Assembly (NCBI RefSeq): GCF_018919065.1
Contig: NZ_JAHLQG010000034.1
Coordinates: 80,661-144,660, forward strand
Origin: Blautia sp. MSJ-9
Lineage (GTDB): Bacteria > Bacillota > Clostridia > Lachnospirales > Lachnospiraceae
DNA: 64,000 nucleotides
Reading direction: 5' to 3'
The notes beneath the pieces were generated by a model. The model ran no database searches. It worked only from the letters and a program-made list of their open reading frames with translations, and was not told the DNA's origin. Shown piece by piece: positions 1-7,449 of the stretch. The position numbers and the translations under genes were made by a program. The stretch's first letter is position 1, and each line of letters starts with the position of its first letter.

Positions 1-703
1 ATTTAATATCTGCTTCTGTCTGTGCATCAATCTTAGTTACTGCAGGACCTTTAGCTTTGTCAAACTGTGTATAGTCGATTTCTTTGCCAAGGAAGCCGTC
101 GTATGCTCCGTGATATACTTCCAGAAGTCCCTGTCCGCCTGAGTCTACAACTCCTGCTTCTTTCAGAACAGGAAGCATCTCCGGAGTCTTTGCCAGAGTC
201 TCTTCTGCATGAGCGATCACGCCCTGGAAAAATGTATCCAGATCTTCTGCTGTCTCTGCAAGTTCAACAGCTTTGGCTGCCGCTTCTCTTGCAACAGTAA
301 GGATGGTTCCTTCTTTCGGCTTCATAACTGCCTTGTATGCAGTCTCCACACCTTTCTCCATTGCTGCAGCGATTGCCTGCGCATCCAGTTCCTGACTCTT
401 CTTAACGCTCTTGGTAAAACCGCGGAGAAGCTGGGAAAGGATAACACCTGAGTTACCTCTTGCACCGCGCAGAGAACCGGAAGAAATCGCTTTAGCCAGT
501 GACTCCATATCTGTATCTCCAAGAGATCCTACTTCTGCAGCCGCTGCCATGATCGTCATTGTCATATTGGTTCCTGTATCTCCATCCGGTACCGGAAATA
601 CATTCAGTTCGTTGATCCATTCTTTCTTAGCTTCCAGATTCTTGGCTCCTGCAAGAAACATTCTGGAAAGTATTCTGGCATCTATGGTTTTGTTATTCAC
701 CAC
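1..703 (-). CDS. fakA: FakA-type fatty acid kinase / DAK2 domain protein, partial
   Basis: The frame is open from a GTG start at 703 to the window edge, so only about the first 234 residues are visible. They match the N-terminal DhaL (DAK2) ATP-binding domain of FakA/YloV: an N-terminal NVFPVPDGDTGTNM segment, which holds the metal- and ATP-binding aspartates, then a GARGNSGVILSQ motif. FakA phosphorylates fatty acids held by a FakB (DegV-fold) partner in the cytoplasm. Two GTG codons are adjacent (703 and 700), and AGGAGG lies 5 to 8 bases upstream. The gene follows asp23 by 16 bases and is probably co-transcribed with it. The rpmB / asp23 / fakA neighbourhood is conserved in Firmicutes. The product is often annotated as a dihydroxyacetone kinase-like protein. 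Confidence 0.9.
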   Translation of the reverse strand, partial: MVNNKTIDARILSRMFLAGAKNLEAKKEWINELNVFPVPDGDTGTNMTMTIMAAAAEVGSLGDTDMESLAKAISSGSLRGARGNSGVILSQLLRGFTKSVKKSQELDAQAIAAAMEKGVETAYKAVMKPKEGTILTVAREAAAKAVELAETAEDLDTFFQGVIAHAEETLAKTPEMLPVLKEAGVVDSGGQGLLEVYHGAYDGFLGKEIDYTQFDKAKGPAVTKIDAQTEADIK

Positions 704-719
704 AAGTTCCTCCTCTATC

Positions 720-1079
720 CTAATCAATTGCACGTACGCCTTCTACATAAATATCGATCTTGTCAATCTCCATTCCTGTAAAGGCTTCGACTTTATATTT
801 GACATTGCTGACAAGGTTGTCCGCAATTGTGCTTATATTCACGCCATATGCCACGATCACATGGAAATTCAGGCGGATTTTATTGTCCTCTGTAATTCTG
901 ACACTGATACCATGTTTCAGGCTGTTCTTTCCAAGAAGCTTTACCAGTCCGTCTTTCATGCTGACTGCTGCCATGCCTACGATACCGAAGCACTCTACTG
1001 CAACGCTTCCTGCGTAAGTTGCGATTACATCTGTGTCAATTATGATCTGACCCAATCCGGAATCTATACGTCCATTCAT
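720..1079 (-). CDS. Asp23/Gls24 family protein (YloU-like)
   Basis: The product has 119 residues and resembles the Asp23/Gls24 (DUF322) family: an N-terminal GLGQIIIDTDVIATYAGSVA segment, then a VAYGVNI strand and a C-terminal VEGVR. These small proteins are linked to envelope stress, and the YloU type sits beside fakA. The start is set at the ATG at 1079 because GGAGGT lies 6 bases upstream; a longer frame to 1115 lacks a ribosome site. A TATAAT-like -10 box (1118-1123, minus strand) precedes the gene, but its -35 box is poor. The gene is divergent from rpmB. Its precise role is not evident from sequence. Confidence 0.9.
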   Translation of the reverse strand: MNGRIDSGLGQIIIDTDVIATYAGSVAVECFGIVGMAAVSMKDGLVKLLGKNSLKHGISVRITEDNKIRLNFHVIVAYGVNISTIADNLVSNVKYKVEAFTGMEIDKIDIYVEGVRAID

Positions 1080-1176
1080 ATGGTTACCTCCAATGCTTAT
1101 ATATTGTATGTACATGTATTATAACCTCTTTTGAAAGAAAAAGAAATATTATTTTTCTTTTTTTTCCTTTTTTTGC

Positions 1177-1205
1177 TTGCAAAAGCACAATTCATCTGTT
1201 ACAAT
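1177..1205 (+). promoter_or_regulatory. Promoter of rpmB
   Basis: TTGCAA (1177-1182) and TACAAT (1200-1205) are separated by exactly 17 bases, a good sigma-A arrangement. It drives rpmB after a leader of about 75 bases. Confidence 0.7.
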
Positions 1206-1224
1206 GTAATCTGTTGAACACAAG

Positions 1225-1280
1225 GTTACTGTTTAGACGCTATGCACACAGCAGACAGTAACAATAAAGCGTCAAGGAGG
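1225..1280 (+). promoter_or_regulatory. Structured rpmB leader with interleaved inverted repeats
   Basis: GTTACTGT (1225-1232) pairs with ACAGTAAC (1255-1262). GACGCT (1236-1241), inside that loop, pairs with AGCGTC (1268-1273), directly before the AAGGAGG ribosome site (1274-1280). The arms interleave, so the RNA could form a pseudoknot next to the ribosome site. The first pair also belongs to the GTTACTG repeat family found across the window. Regulation of L28 by this structure is an inference. Confidence 0.45.
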
Positions 1281-1287
1281 TGCTATC

Positions 1288-1476
1288 ATGGCTAAATGTG
1301 CAATCTGTGAAAAAGCTGCTCATTTCGGAAATAATGTAAGTCATTCACATAGAAGATCCAATAAAATGTGGAAATCTAACGTAAAATCCGTTAAAATCAA
1401 AACTGCTGAAGGCGGAGCTAGAAAGACATATGTATGTACTTCTTGCTTAAGATCCGGTAAAGTAGAAAGAGCATAA
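1288..1476 (+). CDS. rpmB: 50S ribosomal protein L28
   Basis: This 62-residue basic protein has the L28 sequence, with N-terminal MAKCAICEKAAHFGNNVSHSH and a C-terminal CTSCLRSGKV. Two CxxC pairs (C4/C7 and C50/C53) make it the zinc-ribbon form of L28. The protein binds 23S rRNA in the large subunit. AAGGAGG lies just before the ATG. The gene is a single transcription unit with its own promoter and a strong terminator, divergent from asp23-fakA. The length is normal for the family. Confidence 0.98.
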   Translation: MAKCAICEKAAHFGNNVSHSHRRSNKMWKSNVKSVKIKTAEGGARKTYVCTSCLRSGKVERA

Positions 1477-1485
1477 TAACACCAT

Positions 1486-1516
1486 TGCCCCTGTTTTTGC
1501 AGGGGTATTTTTTTAC
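1486..1516 (+). terminator. Terminator of rpmB
   Basis: CCCCTG (1488-1493) pairs with CAGGGG (1499-1504), closing a short T-rich loop, followed by TATTTTTTT. It starts about 10 bases after the rpmB stop codon and is a classic intrinsic terminator. Confidence 0.9.
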
Positions 1517-1570
1517 TCAAAATTATATTTGATACAAGGAAAGAATCCTGCCCGAAGGGCCTTATTATGC

Positions 1571-1600
1571 TATAGGAACATTACGGAGTAACTTCCTATA
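1571..1600. terminator. Hairpin between rpmB and the convergent minus-strand operon
   Basis: TATAGGAA (1571-1578) and TTCCTATA (1593-1600) form a perfect 8-bp stem with a 14-base loop. A second, weaker pairing (AGACTG near 1610, CAGTCT near 1660) follows on the operon side. It lies between convergent genes, so termination is the likeliest role, but the T-tracts are weak. Confidence 0.35.
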
Positions 1601-1688
1601 CATAAACAAAAGACTGGCACAGCCTGGATATTCTGATTGATATCACATCCGACTCTGACAGTCTCTTTTTATATCCTATATTTCGTTT

Positions 1689-1826
1689 TTAATGACAGAA
1701 AAGATGATATCCCAGCAGCAGGAAAATTCCGGCTGAAACTACAAGGATCACATTTTCTGCAATCAACAGACCGATCACCATCCCAAGACCTATAAAAAAA
1801 AGCATAAAGCCAATGAGCTTTTCCAA
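1689..1826 (-). CDS. Small hydrophobic membrane protein (45 residues)
   Basis: The frame runs from a TTG at 1826 to TAA at 1689. It encodes about 45 residues with two hydrophobic stretches, LFFIGLGMVIGLLI and VILVVSAGIFLLLGYHLF. The second ends in GYHLFCH, like the short membrane proteins with a GY-LFC tail found in many Clostridia. AAAGGTG lies 8 bases before the TTG; an internal ATG at 1805 has no ribosome site. The gene follows gerW by about 100 bases on the same strand. An overlapping 60-residue frame (1669-1851) has an unlikely composition and was not chosen. I know no function for the family. Confidence 0.5.
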   Translation of the reverse strand: MEKLIGFMLFFIGLGMVIGLLIAENVILVVSAGIFLLLGYHLFCH

Positions 1827-1924
1827 TTCTCCTGCACCTTTTCTTTTTCATTGGTTTGCTATAGTTTATGCAGAAGCTCTCCTGGAAATGTGTAGATCAT
1901 CTCAAATATTCTGTCCATCTTTTA

Positions 1925-2302
1925 TTATTTCTCGTCACTGCCTGGTTCATCGTCATCTTTTCCGGCTGTAAAAGCTGTGAATCGATCTACGAAATCCGGC
2001 ACCATATCAAGAACTTTAGTAAGCCCATCCTGGTTCTTTACATTAACAAGCTTAGTTGATCCATTCTGTATGACAAGAACAGCGCATGGAGTCATCTTAC
2101 CGGCCATTCCGCCGCCACCGTTGTCCTTCTTTTCTCCTGAAAAAGCGCCAGCACCTACACCAAAGGATACATCCATCAGAGGAAGGATGATCGTATCGCC
2201 TACATGAATCGCTTCTCCTACTACTGTTTTCGCAGAAATAAAGCTGTCCATTCCCTTAAATAATGAGTTTACAGTTTCTTTAAAGTTATTTTCGTTTGCC
2301 AT
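1925..2302 (-). CDS. gerW: GerW family sporulation protein (YtfJ)
   Basis: The product has 125 residues with the GerW/YtfJ features: an N-terminal segment, a strand series around VGDTIILPLMDVSFGVGAGAF, a glycine-rich GGGGMAGKMTPCAVLVI core and a charged Asp/Glu-rich tail. YtfJ-type proteins are made in the developing spore and are needed for normal spore germination in Bacillus. The ATG at 2302 is chosen because GGAGGG lies 7 bases upstream; an ATG two codons earlier is too close to it and a longer frame to 2326 has no ribosome site. It follows the DUF2953 gene by 2 bases. The same pair (ytfI-ytfJ) occurs in Bacillus, which supports the call. Confidence 0.92.
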   Translation of the reverse strand: MANENNFKETVNSLFKGMDSFISAKTVVGEAIHVGDTIILPLMDVSFGVGAGAFSGEKKDNGGGGMAGKMTPCAVLVIQNGSTKLVNVKNQDGLTKVLDMVPDFVDRFTAFTAGKDDDEPGSDEK

Positions 2303-2304
2303 GG

Positions 2305-3375
2305 TCATACCCTCCTGGTTTTCCAACGTTTGATAACGTATTTTATATTTTTATCAAAATAAATGATCAATGCAGCACGTACAAATACAAATCCATAAAT
2401 TCTGCCTTTTGCCCTGATGTTTCCCTGCAGATAGTTCTCTCCGTCAAAACGGGGATTGATCTGCACACAGTTCTTATGAAATGGAATCGTCATCCCCAAT
2501 ACAGCAAGTGCTGTTCCTGTCAGTGCAGGATCTTCGAAGGAAAAAGTAATCTGTCCTTCTATCCTGGTAGGAAAAATATGCTTCAGCAGAAATTTTGCAT
2601 GTTTCCATACAAGATCTTTGGCAGCTTTTACTCTTGGATGTATAAGAAACGCCCTCCACCAGGATGCCTGACTTCTGATCTTATCAAAAGTTCTGCGAAT
2701 CCTGCGAAGTTTTGCCTGAATGCTTTTAATCAGTCTCCTGATCTTATTATAAATCTTTTTTATAAAGAACTGTTTCTGAGAAGAAGCTTCGACAGAATCT
2801 GTTTTTGATGACTCAGTCTGTACAGTTTCTTCTGAAACAAGCTCATCCGTCTTCGGTCTGTCAATCTCTTCGACTGTCGGCTTCGGCACATCTGTTTCTT
2901 TTTTCTCTTCCTGCTGCACAGATGTCTGTTTCCCGGAATCCCCCTGTTCAGAACTCTGTCCGCACTCCTCTGATTCAGAATGTGCTTCTGTTGCAGTTTC
3001 AATTTTCTGTTCTGCTTTCTCAGCCAGCTCTGTCTGCTTCTCTTTTTTTGCATTTCTCTGACGGGGTTTCTCCTGTGCGGCTTCTTTCTTTGCCCGGCGC
3101 TTCTTCAATAACTTACTTATCGGAATTCCAAATAAATGGAAAGAGAATTCCATCTTCTGTTCCTGCCATCTGGCGCTCAGGGAAATTCCATGAAAAAGCC
3201 AGCTTACAACACCTTCCCCTTCTATCTGTTTCCAGTCATCTTCTGTTTTAACAGCTGATACCTTATATCTGACAGGACAGAATAGAACAAGCAGGACTGC
3301 CAGTAAAAAAAGCCCCAACACAATCCCCAGTACGATCAATATAAACTTAAGGATCAGCCATAAAATATGTAGCAT
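2305..3375 (-). CDS. DUF2953 domain membrane protein (YtfI-like)
   Basis: The product has 356 residues. An N-terminal transmembrane helix (about residues 8-32) is followed by a DUF2953-type beta-rich region starting CPVRYKVSAV. Next comes a long, highly charged low-complexity linker (about 90-200, rich in Glu, Lys, Gln), then a conserved C-terminal part containing HPRVKAAKDLVWKHAKFLL and TFSFEDPALTGTALAVLGM. Function is unknown. Linkage to gerW on the same transcript points to sporulation or spore envelope work. The start has AGGTGAG close upstream, and the gene begins 4 bases after the preceding stop. The linker is long for the family. Confidence 0.85.
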   Translation of the reverse strand: MLHILWLILKFILIVLGIVLGLFLLAVLLVLFCPVRYKVSAVKTEDDWKQIEGEGVVSWLFHGISLSARWQEQKMEFSFHLFGIPISKLLKKRRAKKEAAQEKPRQRNAKKEKQTELAEKAEQKIETATEAHSESEECGQSSEQGDSGKQTSVQQEEKKETDVPKPTVEEIDRPKTDELVSEETVQTESSKTDSVEASSQKQFFIKKIYNKIRRLIKSIQAKLRRIRRTFDKIRSQASWWRAFLIHPRVKAAKDLVWKHAKFLLKHIFPTRIEGQITFSFEDPALTGTALAVLGMTIPFHKNCVQINPRFDGENYLQGNIRAKGRIYGFVFVRAALIIYFDKNIKYVIKRWKTRRV

Positions 3376-3379
3376 ATTC

Positions 3380-3691
3380 TCACCTGTTTTCTATATATTC
3401 AGCTGTTGCAAAAGTACCTGTCTCTGTATACATTTCATCGATCAGACTTCGTACCATTTCCAGAGCTTCATCCTTCCCCTTTGCCATTCCTATAATCTTA
3501 GGGCAGATTCCATACAAACTCTTCTGGATCAGCATTGCTGCCGGAATAATATCCATCAGATTCGACGGATTCTCTGATAACGTAAGAAGATAAATGCCCG
3601 GCACTAGCTTTCCATTATTTAATTTCTTTTTGATTTTGTTTGGATTCTTTACAGATTCTCCTGTTAAAAAATTCTCCTGCCAGACCAGCAT
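3380..3691 (-). CDS. Conserved hypothetical protein
   Basis: I do not recognise a named family in this 103-residue soluble protein. It begins MLVWQENFLTGESVKNPNKI and contains a PGIYLLTLSENPSNLMDIIPAAMLIQ-like stretch of mixed helix and strand. There is no signal peptide or membrane helix. The ATG at 3691 is preferred over one at 3712 because GGGAGAG lies 6 bases upstream. It lies between the Nudix gene and DUF2953-gerW in one likely operon. The IYLLT and DIIPA segments suggest a sensor of its own localisation, but that is speculation. Confidence 0.75.
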   Translation of the reverse strand: MLVWQENFLTGESVKNPNKIKKKLNNGKLVPGIYLLTLSENPSNLMDIIPAAMLIQKSLYGICPKIIGMAKGKDEALEMVRSLIDEMYTETGTFATAEYIENR

Positions 3692-3790
3692 CTTACACTC
3701 TCCCGTTTCCATTCTTCCTGTATTTCAAAAGTATTCCCTTTTTCTCTGAAATTAAACCGGGCTGCGTCAAAAAACACAGCCCTGTCCTCG

Positions 3791-4246
3791 TTAATAATAC
3801 TTATGCTGTTTTCCCCAGAGTCCATTACTTCTCATCTCCAGATATTCCTGATAAGCACGCTCTACAATCTGCTTCTCATTGGAAAATCTCAACAGATGAT
3901 AAATCTCATGGTACTTATAATACCCGGAATCCACAAAGAACTCTTCTCTTTGGGGCTTACTATGATAATTATCCGCAGTCATCAGATACCAGTGTACCTC
4001 TTTGGAAACCACGTCCTCCGGAACGGTAAAGTTATATTGGCTCTTTCCGATATATTTCACAATGGTCGCCCGCACTCCAGCCTCTTCCATCACTTCCCGT
4101 AATGCCGTCTGTTCATGCGTTTCACCTGGCTCCACAGTTCCCTTCGGTAATACCCAGCCCTCATAACGGTTCCTGTAAGATTTATACAATGTAAGAATCT
4201 TACCCCGATGAATTACCACACCGCCACAGCTCGTTGCTTCTATCAT
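3791..4246 (-). CDS. Nudix hydrolase
   Basis: The product has 151 residues with a complete Nudix box: GTVEPGET, then the downstream REVMEEAGV catalytic glutamates. The family cleaves nucleoside diphosphates linked to another moiety, with Mg2+; the substrate cannot be read from sequence. An N-terminal SCGGVVIHRGKILTLYKS and a GWVLPKG segment are typical. The ATG at 4246 is chosen because AGGAGGG lies 8 bases upstream; the longer frame to 4318 runs through the promoter. It is the first gene of the probable operon nudix / hypothetical / DUF2953 / gerW. Confidence 0.93.
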   Translation of the reverse strand: MIEATSCGGVVIHRGKILTLYKSYRNRYEGWVLPKGTVEPGETHEQTALREVMEEAGVRATIVKYIGKSQYNFTVPEDVVSKEVHWYLMTADNYHSKPQREEFFVDSGYYKYHEIYHLLRFSNEKQIVERAYQEYLEMRSNGLWGKQHKYY

Positions 4247-4289
4247 AATGCAATCCCTCCTGTTTTGCGTGGTATTAAAAACTGAGTAT

Positions 4290-4318
4290 AGTATACCTCT
4301 TTTTCGCAAAACCCGCAA
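4290..4318 (-). promoter_or_regulatory. Promoter of the Nudix-gerW operon
   Basis: On the minus strand TTGCGG (4318-4313) and TATACT (4295-4290) are 17 bases apart, about 45 bases before the Nudix start codon. Confidence 0.65.
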
Positions 4319-4348
4319 CCCGTAAATAACAAATCGTTACATTAAACG

Positions 4349-4553
4349 TCACAAAGGTTACTGTTCACTCCGTGCCCAGTAACACGCTTCGCAATGCACA
4401 AAATTTATGCTAATCGCATAAATTCGCGCGGTATGTCTCGGGTTTCCTGTTGCCATGCATCCGTAGGGAGCTGCCAGTGGCAGGTCCTGTAGGTGACCTT
4501 CGCTCACAAAAAACACCTCGCGGGATATTACCTGTGAACAGTAACTCACAAAG
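4349..4553. mobile_element. MITE-like element with 8-bp target duplication
   Basis: Terminal inverted repeats GTTACTGTTCAC (4357-4368) and GTGAACAGTAAC (4534-4545) bound a 189-bp element. It is flanked on both sides by the exact direct repeat TCACAAAG (4349-4356 and 4546-4553), as expected for a transposition target duplication. No real gene lies inside; a 66-codon minus-strand frame across it is best explained by chance. The left end also folds on itself (GTTACTG with CAGTAAC, 4357-4383). Its parent transposase is not in this window. The remaining bases of the 4247-4662 gap hold the Nudix promoter and the PBP terminator. Confidence 0.75.
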
Positions 4554-4603
4554 CACATTACTATACATCATGAAATATGTTGACGACAGCCAAAATATTT
4601 CGC

Positions 4604-4660
4604 AAAAATGTCCGGTTCAGAGATACTCCTATTGTATCCTCATAAAACCGGACATTTTTT
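4604..4660 (-). terminator. Terminator after the U32-FtsW-PBP operon
   Basis: AAAAATGTCCGGTT (4604-4617) pairs with AACCGGACATTTTTT (4645-4659). Read on the minus strand it follows the PBP stop within 3 bases and ends in a T-run. It also has T-residues on the plus strand. Confidence 0.8.
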
Positions 4661-4662
4661 TA

Positions 4663-6147
4663 TTAATTATCAAAATAATAGGCATCAAAAATCTGACCTG
4701 CGATCGGCACTGCCGCTTCGCTTCCTGTACCACCATTCTCAACAATAATGGCAACTACAAGGTCAGGATTATCCACATTAGAATATCCAATAAACCAGGA
4801 ATGGCTGGAACCGTTCTCGTCAAATTCCGCAGAACCCGTTTTTCCAGCTACTGTATATCCTCTTCCGTTGAGCGCAGATGCAGTACCATTCTCAACAACG
4901 CCTTTCATCAGCTTACCAAGAATATTTGCTTCATTGGTAGTCATCAGCTTCTTATAACTCTCAGGCTGTGTTGTCTTAACAGTTTCTCCATCTGAACTAA
5001 CTACAGAATCGATCAGATACGGCTTCATCAGTTCTCCACCATTGGCGATCGCACTGGTGATCAGTGCCATATGCATTGGTGACACCAGTGTATTTCCCTG
5101 TCCGATAGCAGTCTGCATCACCTCTGCAACTGAAGATTTTCCAGTCAGTGTAAAAATACTCTTCTTATAAGAAGTAAGAGGCAGGCTCTTGTTAAACAAA
5201 AGATCCTCTGCAGTCTTTCTCAGTGAAGTTCCTCCGACCATGGTTCCAATCTCTGCAAAGGCACTGTTACAGGAATTAGCAAATGCACTGTAAAAGTCCT
5301 CCTGACCATGAACCGTTCCACCATAGCATCGGATCGTGTGATCCTCTGTCGTGATGCTTCCCTCGCAGAGATAAGAGAATCCCTCCAGGCTTCCCTTAGT
5401 CCTGAAATAATCAAGTGCAGTTACCACTTTAAAAGTAGAACCCGGTGGATATGCACCATTAGTCGCCCTGTTAAGCAGGCTGCTGTCATTGGAATCATTG
5501 ACCAGTGTATCCCAGTTCTCGGAAATAGTATTCGGATCAAAATCCGGTTTGCTTAATTCTACCAAAATCTTACCGGTAGAGGGCTCTATGGCAACTACTG
5601 CACCTCTCCTGTCTCCTAACGCATTATATGCCGTCGTCTGAAGGTCCGCGTTTAAAGTAGTCACGATCGTATCTCCTGTATTCTTCTGATTCTTAAACTC
5701 ATTCTTCATCTGATTCAAAAAGAATTCATGAGATGTAAGCAGCTGAAAGTTTGCTTCTGATTCCAGGCCGCTCTTTCCATTGGTATCATATCCCACTACG
5801 TGCGCAAACATATTTGCATACGGATAAGTACGCTCCTCAGTTCCATCTTCATAAACATTCGTCTGTGCAAGCACCTGATCATCTGCAGATACGATCTTGC
5901 CTCGCACAACCCTGTCTGAAAAAGTATCCTGTCTGGTATTATATGGACTATTAATGAAATCTTCGCTCTTGGCATAGTTAAAATAAACCAGATATCCGAT
6001 CATGCTGACAAAGATCAGCACAAAAAAGCAGGATACCAGCGTATATTCCCGGTTACGTGGTCTTCTTTTTTTAGAAATTTCCTGAGCCTTGCGCTTCTGA
6101 CGCTTCCTGAGCTCTTTGCGCTGCTTCCTTTCTTCGATATCTCTCAA
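4663..6147 (-). CDS. Penicillin-binding protein transpeptidase (class B type)
   Basis: The product has 494 residues: a basic N-terminal tail, one transmembrane helix (about 36-57), then an extracytoplasmic transpeptidase domain. The active-site motifs are present: STFK (Ser237, Lys240), SCN near 292 and KTG near 442. It has no glycosyltransferase domain and only a short pedestal, so it is a small class B-like PBP that cross-links peptidoglycan, probably working with the SEDS protein encoded upstream. The start is a TTG at 6147 that overlaps the ftsW-like gene by 77 bases. No ATG or GTG candidate lies nearby, so the start is somewhat uncertain. Confidence 0.92.
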   Translation of the reverse strand: MRDIEERKQRKELRKRQKRKAQEISKKRRPRNREYTLVSCFFVLIFVSMIGYLVYFNYAKSEDFINSPYNTRQDTFSDRVVRGKIVSADDQVLAQTNVYEDGTEERTYPYANMFAHVVGYDTNGKSGLESEANFQLLTSHEFFLNQMKNEFKNQKNTGDTIVTTLNADLQTTAYNALGDRRGAVVAIEPSTGKILVELSKPDFDPNTISENWDTLVNDSNDSSLLNRATNGAYPPGSTFKVVTALDYFRTKGSLEGFSYLCEGSITTEDHTIRCYGGTVHGQEDFYSAFANSCNSAFAEIGTMVGGTSLRKTAEDLLFNKSLPLTSYKKSIFTLTGKSSVAEVMQTAIGQGNTLVSPMHMALITSAIANGGELMKPYLIDSVVSSDGETVKTTQPESYKKLMTTNEANILGKLMKGVVENGTASALNGRGYTVAGKTGSAEFDENGSSHSWFIGYSNVDNPDLVVAIIVENGGTGSEAAVPIAGQIFDAYYFDN

Positions 6148-7444
6148 TTTCTTCGTCCTCGTCTTCTCTCAAAATATACAGTCCCTGAATGATTGCCAGC
6201 ATCAGCACGGTACTCGCCACTGAACTTCCTCCATAGCTGACCAGCGGAAGGGTTACACCTGTCATAGGGATAAACTTCGTCGCACCACCAATGGTCAGAA
6301 ACACCTGAAATGCATATTCCGTGCCAAGCCCAAGTGCGATCAGTTTATAAAACGGCTTCTTTATCTTAAGCGCAATATTTACGATCATCAGAAAGAAATT
6401 CATGCACACAAGAATCAGACATATGGCAAAAATACATCCCAGTTCCTCGCAAATGGCACTAAATATAAAGTCATTCTTAACAACAGGGATCTTCTCAGGA
6501 GAACCCTGGCACAAGCCCATTCCAAACCATCCGCCGGTTCCGATCGCAAACAATGACTGAACAATCTGATAACCTTCATTCTGGTAAACTGCCATAGGAT
6601 CCTTCCATGCAGTTACTCTCTGACGCACATGTGCAAATAAATGATATGCCACAACAGCTCCAGCAGAACCACCAGCAAGACCAAGCGCCAGATATCCTAC
6701 ATTCTTGGATGCCACATAAATCATCACCAGATACGCTGCAAAAAAGATCACAGCACTTCCAAGGTCTCTGGAAAGCACCAGGATACCTACATGAAGCCCG
6801 GCCACTATAGTAGCCTGAACTACTTTTGAAAAATCAGCTCCATTTCTCAATAATGCCGCCATAAAGAACACAAACGTAATCTTGATCGCTTCTGAAGGCT
6901 GAATACCCATTAGGGAAAGCTTTGCACCATAGCTTGTCTGTGCAAGCACAAGTACTGCTGCCAGCAGAACAATTCCCAGACCTGCATAAATCCATGTCAG
7001 ATCCTTGAGAAATTTCATCTTCCTGATCAGAACAGGAACAACAAGTGCTACTGCATTCACACCAGCTACGATCACCAGCTGCCTGGTTGCCGTAGACACA
7101 TCCAGTCTGCACAGCATAATAAATCCAACGCTGAGAAGCATACACATATTATTGAGCAGTAAAATAGATGCTTTCTTATACAAAATTCTGTACAGAATCT
7201 GGATTCCCGCAAAAAACGCCATCATCTCTGCATAGAACAGGATGACCTGAAACTTACCAGTCTTCAGGTAAATGACCAGAAACGCAGTGAAATCCATAAA
7301 AAAGATCAGCATCAGCTGCTGCCGCAGCGATTCGTTTCTCTCTTCCTCACTCTGCTGTTTCACAAGATAGAAGCAGTGAAATGTATAAATTACCATCAGG
7401 GTAAGGATCACATACTTGGATAATTCTACAATTACATTAATCAT
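6071..7444 (-). CDS. FtsW/RodA/SpoVE family (SEDS) membrane protein
   Basis: The product has 457 residues and about ten predicted membrane helices. It carries the SEDS signature LPLVSYGGSS near residue 410 and the GIQPSEAIKI segment near 180. SEDS proteins polymerise lipid II into glycan strands together with a class B PBP, and that partner is the next gene downstream. The N-terminal 130 residues, with extra helices, are longer than in the shortest FtsW proteins, and the C-terminus is charged. It starts 5 bases after the U32 gene ends. Whether it serves division, elongation or sporulation cannot be told from sequence. Confidence 0.93.
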   Translation of the reverse strand: MINVIVELSKYVILTLMVIYTFHCFYLVKQQSEEERNESLRQQLMLIFFMDFTAFLVIYLKTGKFQVILFYAEMMAFFAGIQILYRILYKKASILLLNNMCMLLSVGFIMLCRLDVSTATRQLVIVAGVNAVALVVPVLIRKMKFLKDLTWIYAGLGIVLLAAVLVLAQTSYGAKLSLMGIQPSEAIKITFVFFMAALLRNGADFSKVVQATIVAGLHVGILVLSRDLGSAVIFFAAYLVMIYVASKNVGYLALGLAGGSAGAVVAYHLFAHVRQRVTAWKDPMAVYQNEGYQIVQSLFAIGTGGWFGMGLCQGSPEKIPVVKNDFIFSAICEELGCIFAICLILVCMNFFLMIVNIALKIKKPFYKLIALGLGTEYAFQVFLTIGGATKFIPMTGVTLPLVSYGGSSVASTVLMLAIIQGLYILREDEDEEIERYRRKEAAQRAQEASEAQGSGNF

Positions 7445-7449
7445 ATGCC

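Noticed and set aside
1669..1851. A 60-codon minus-strand frame overlapping the small membrane gene
   Set aside because: Composition is irregular and the other frame gives a clean two-helix protein with a familiar end.
4358..4558. A 66-codon minus-strand frame inside the MITE-like element
   Set aside because: It ends inside the terminal repeat and has no ribosome site; better seen as chance coding in a non-coding element.
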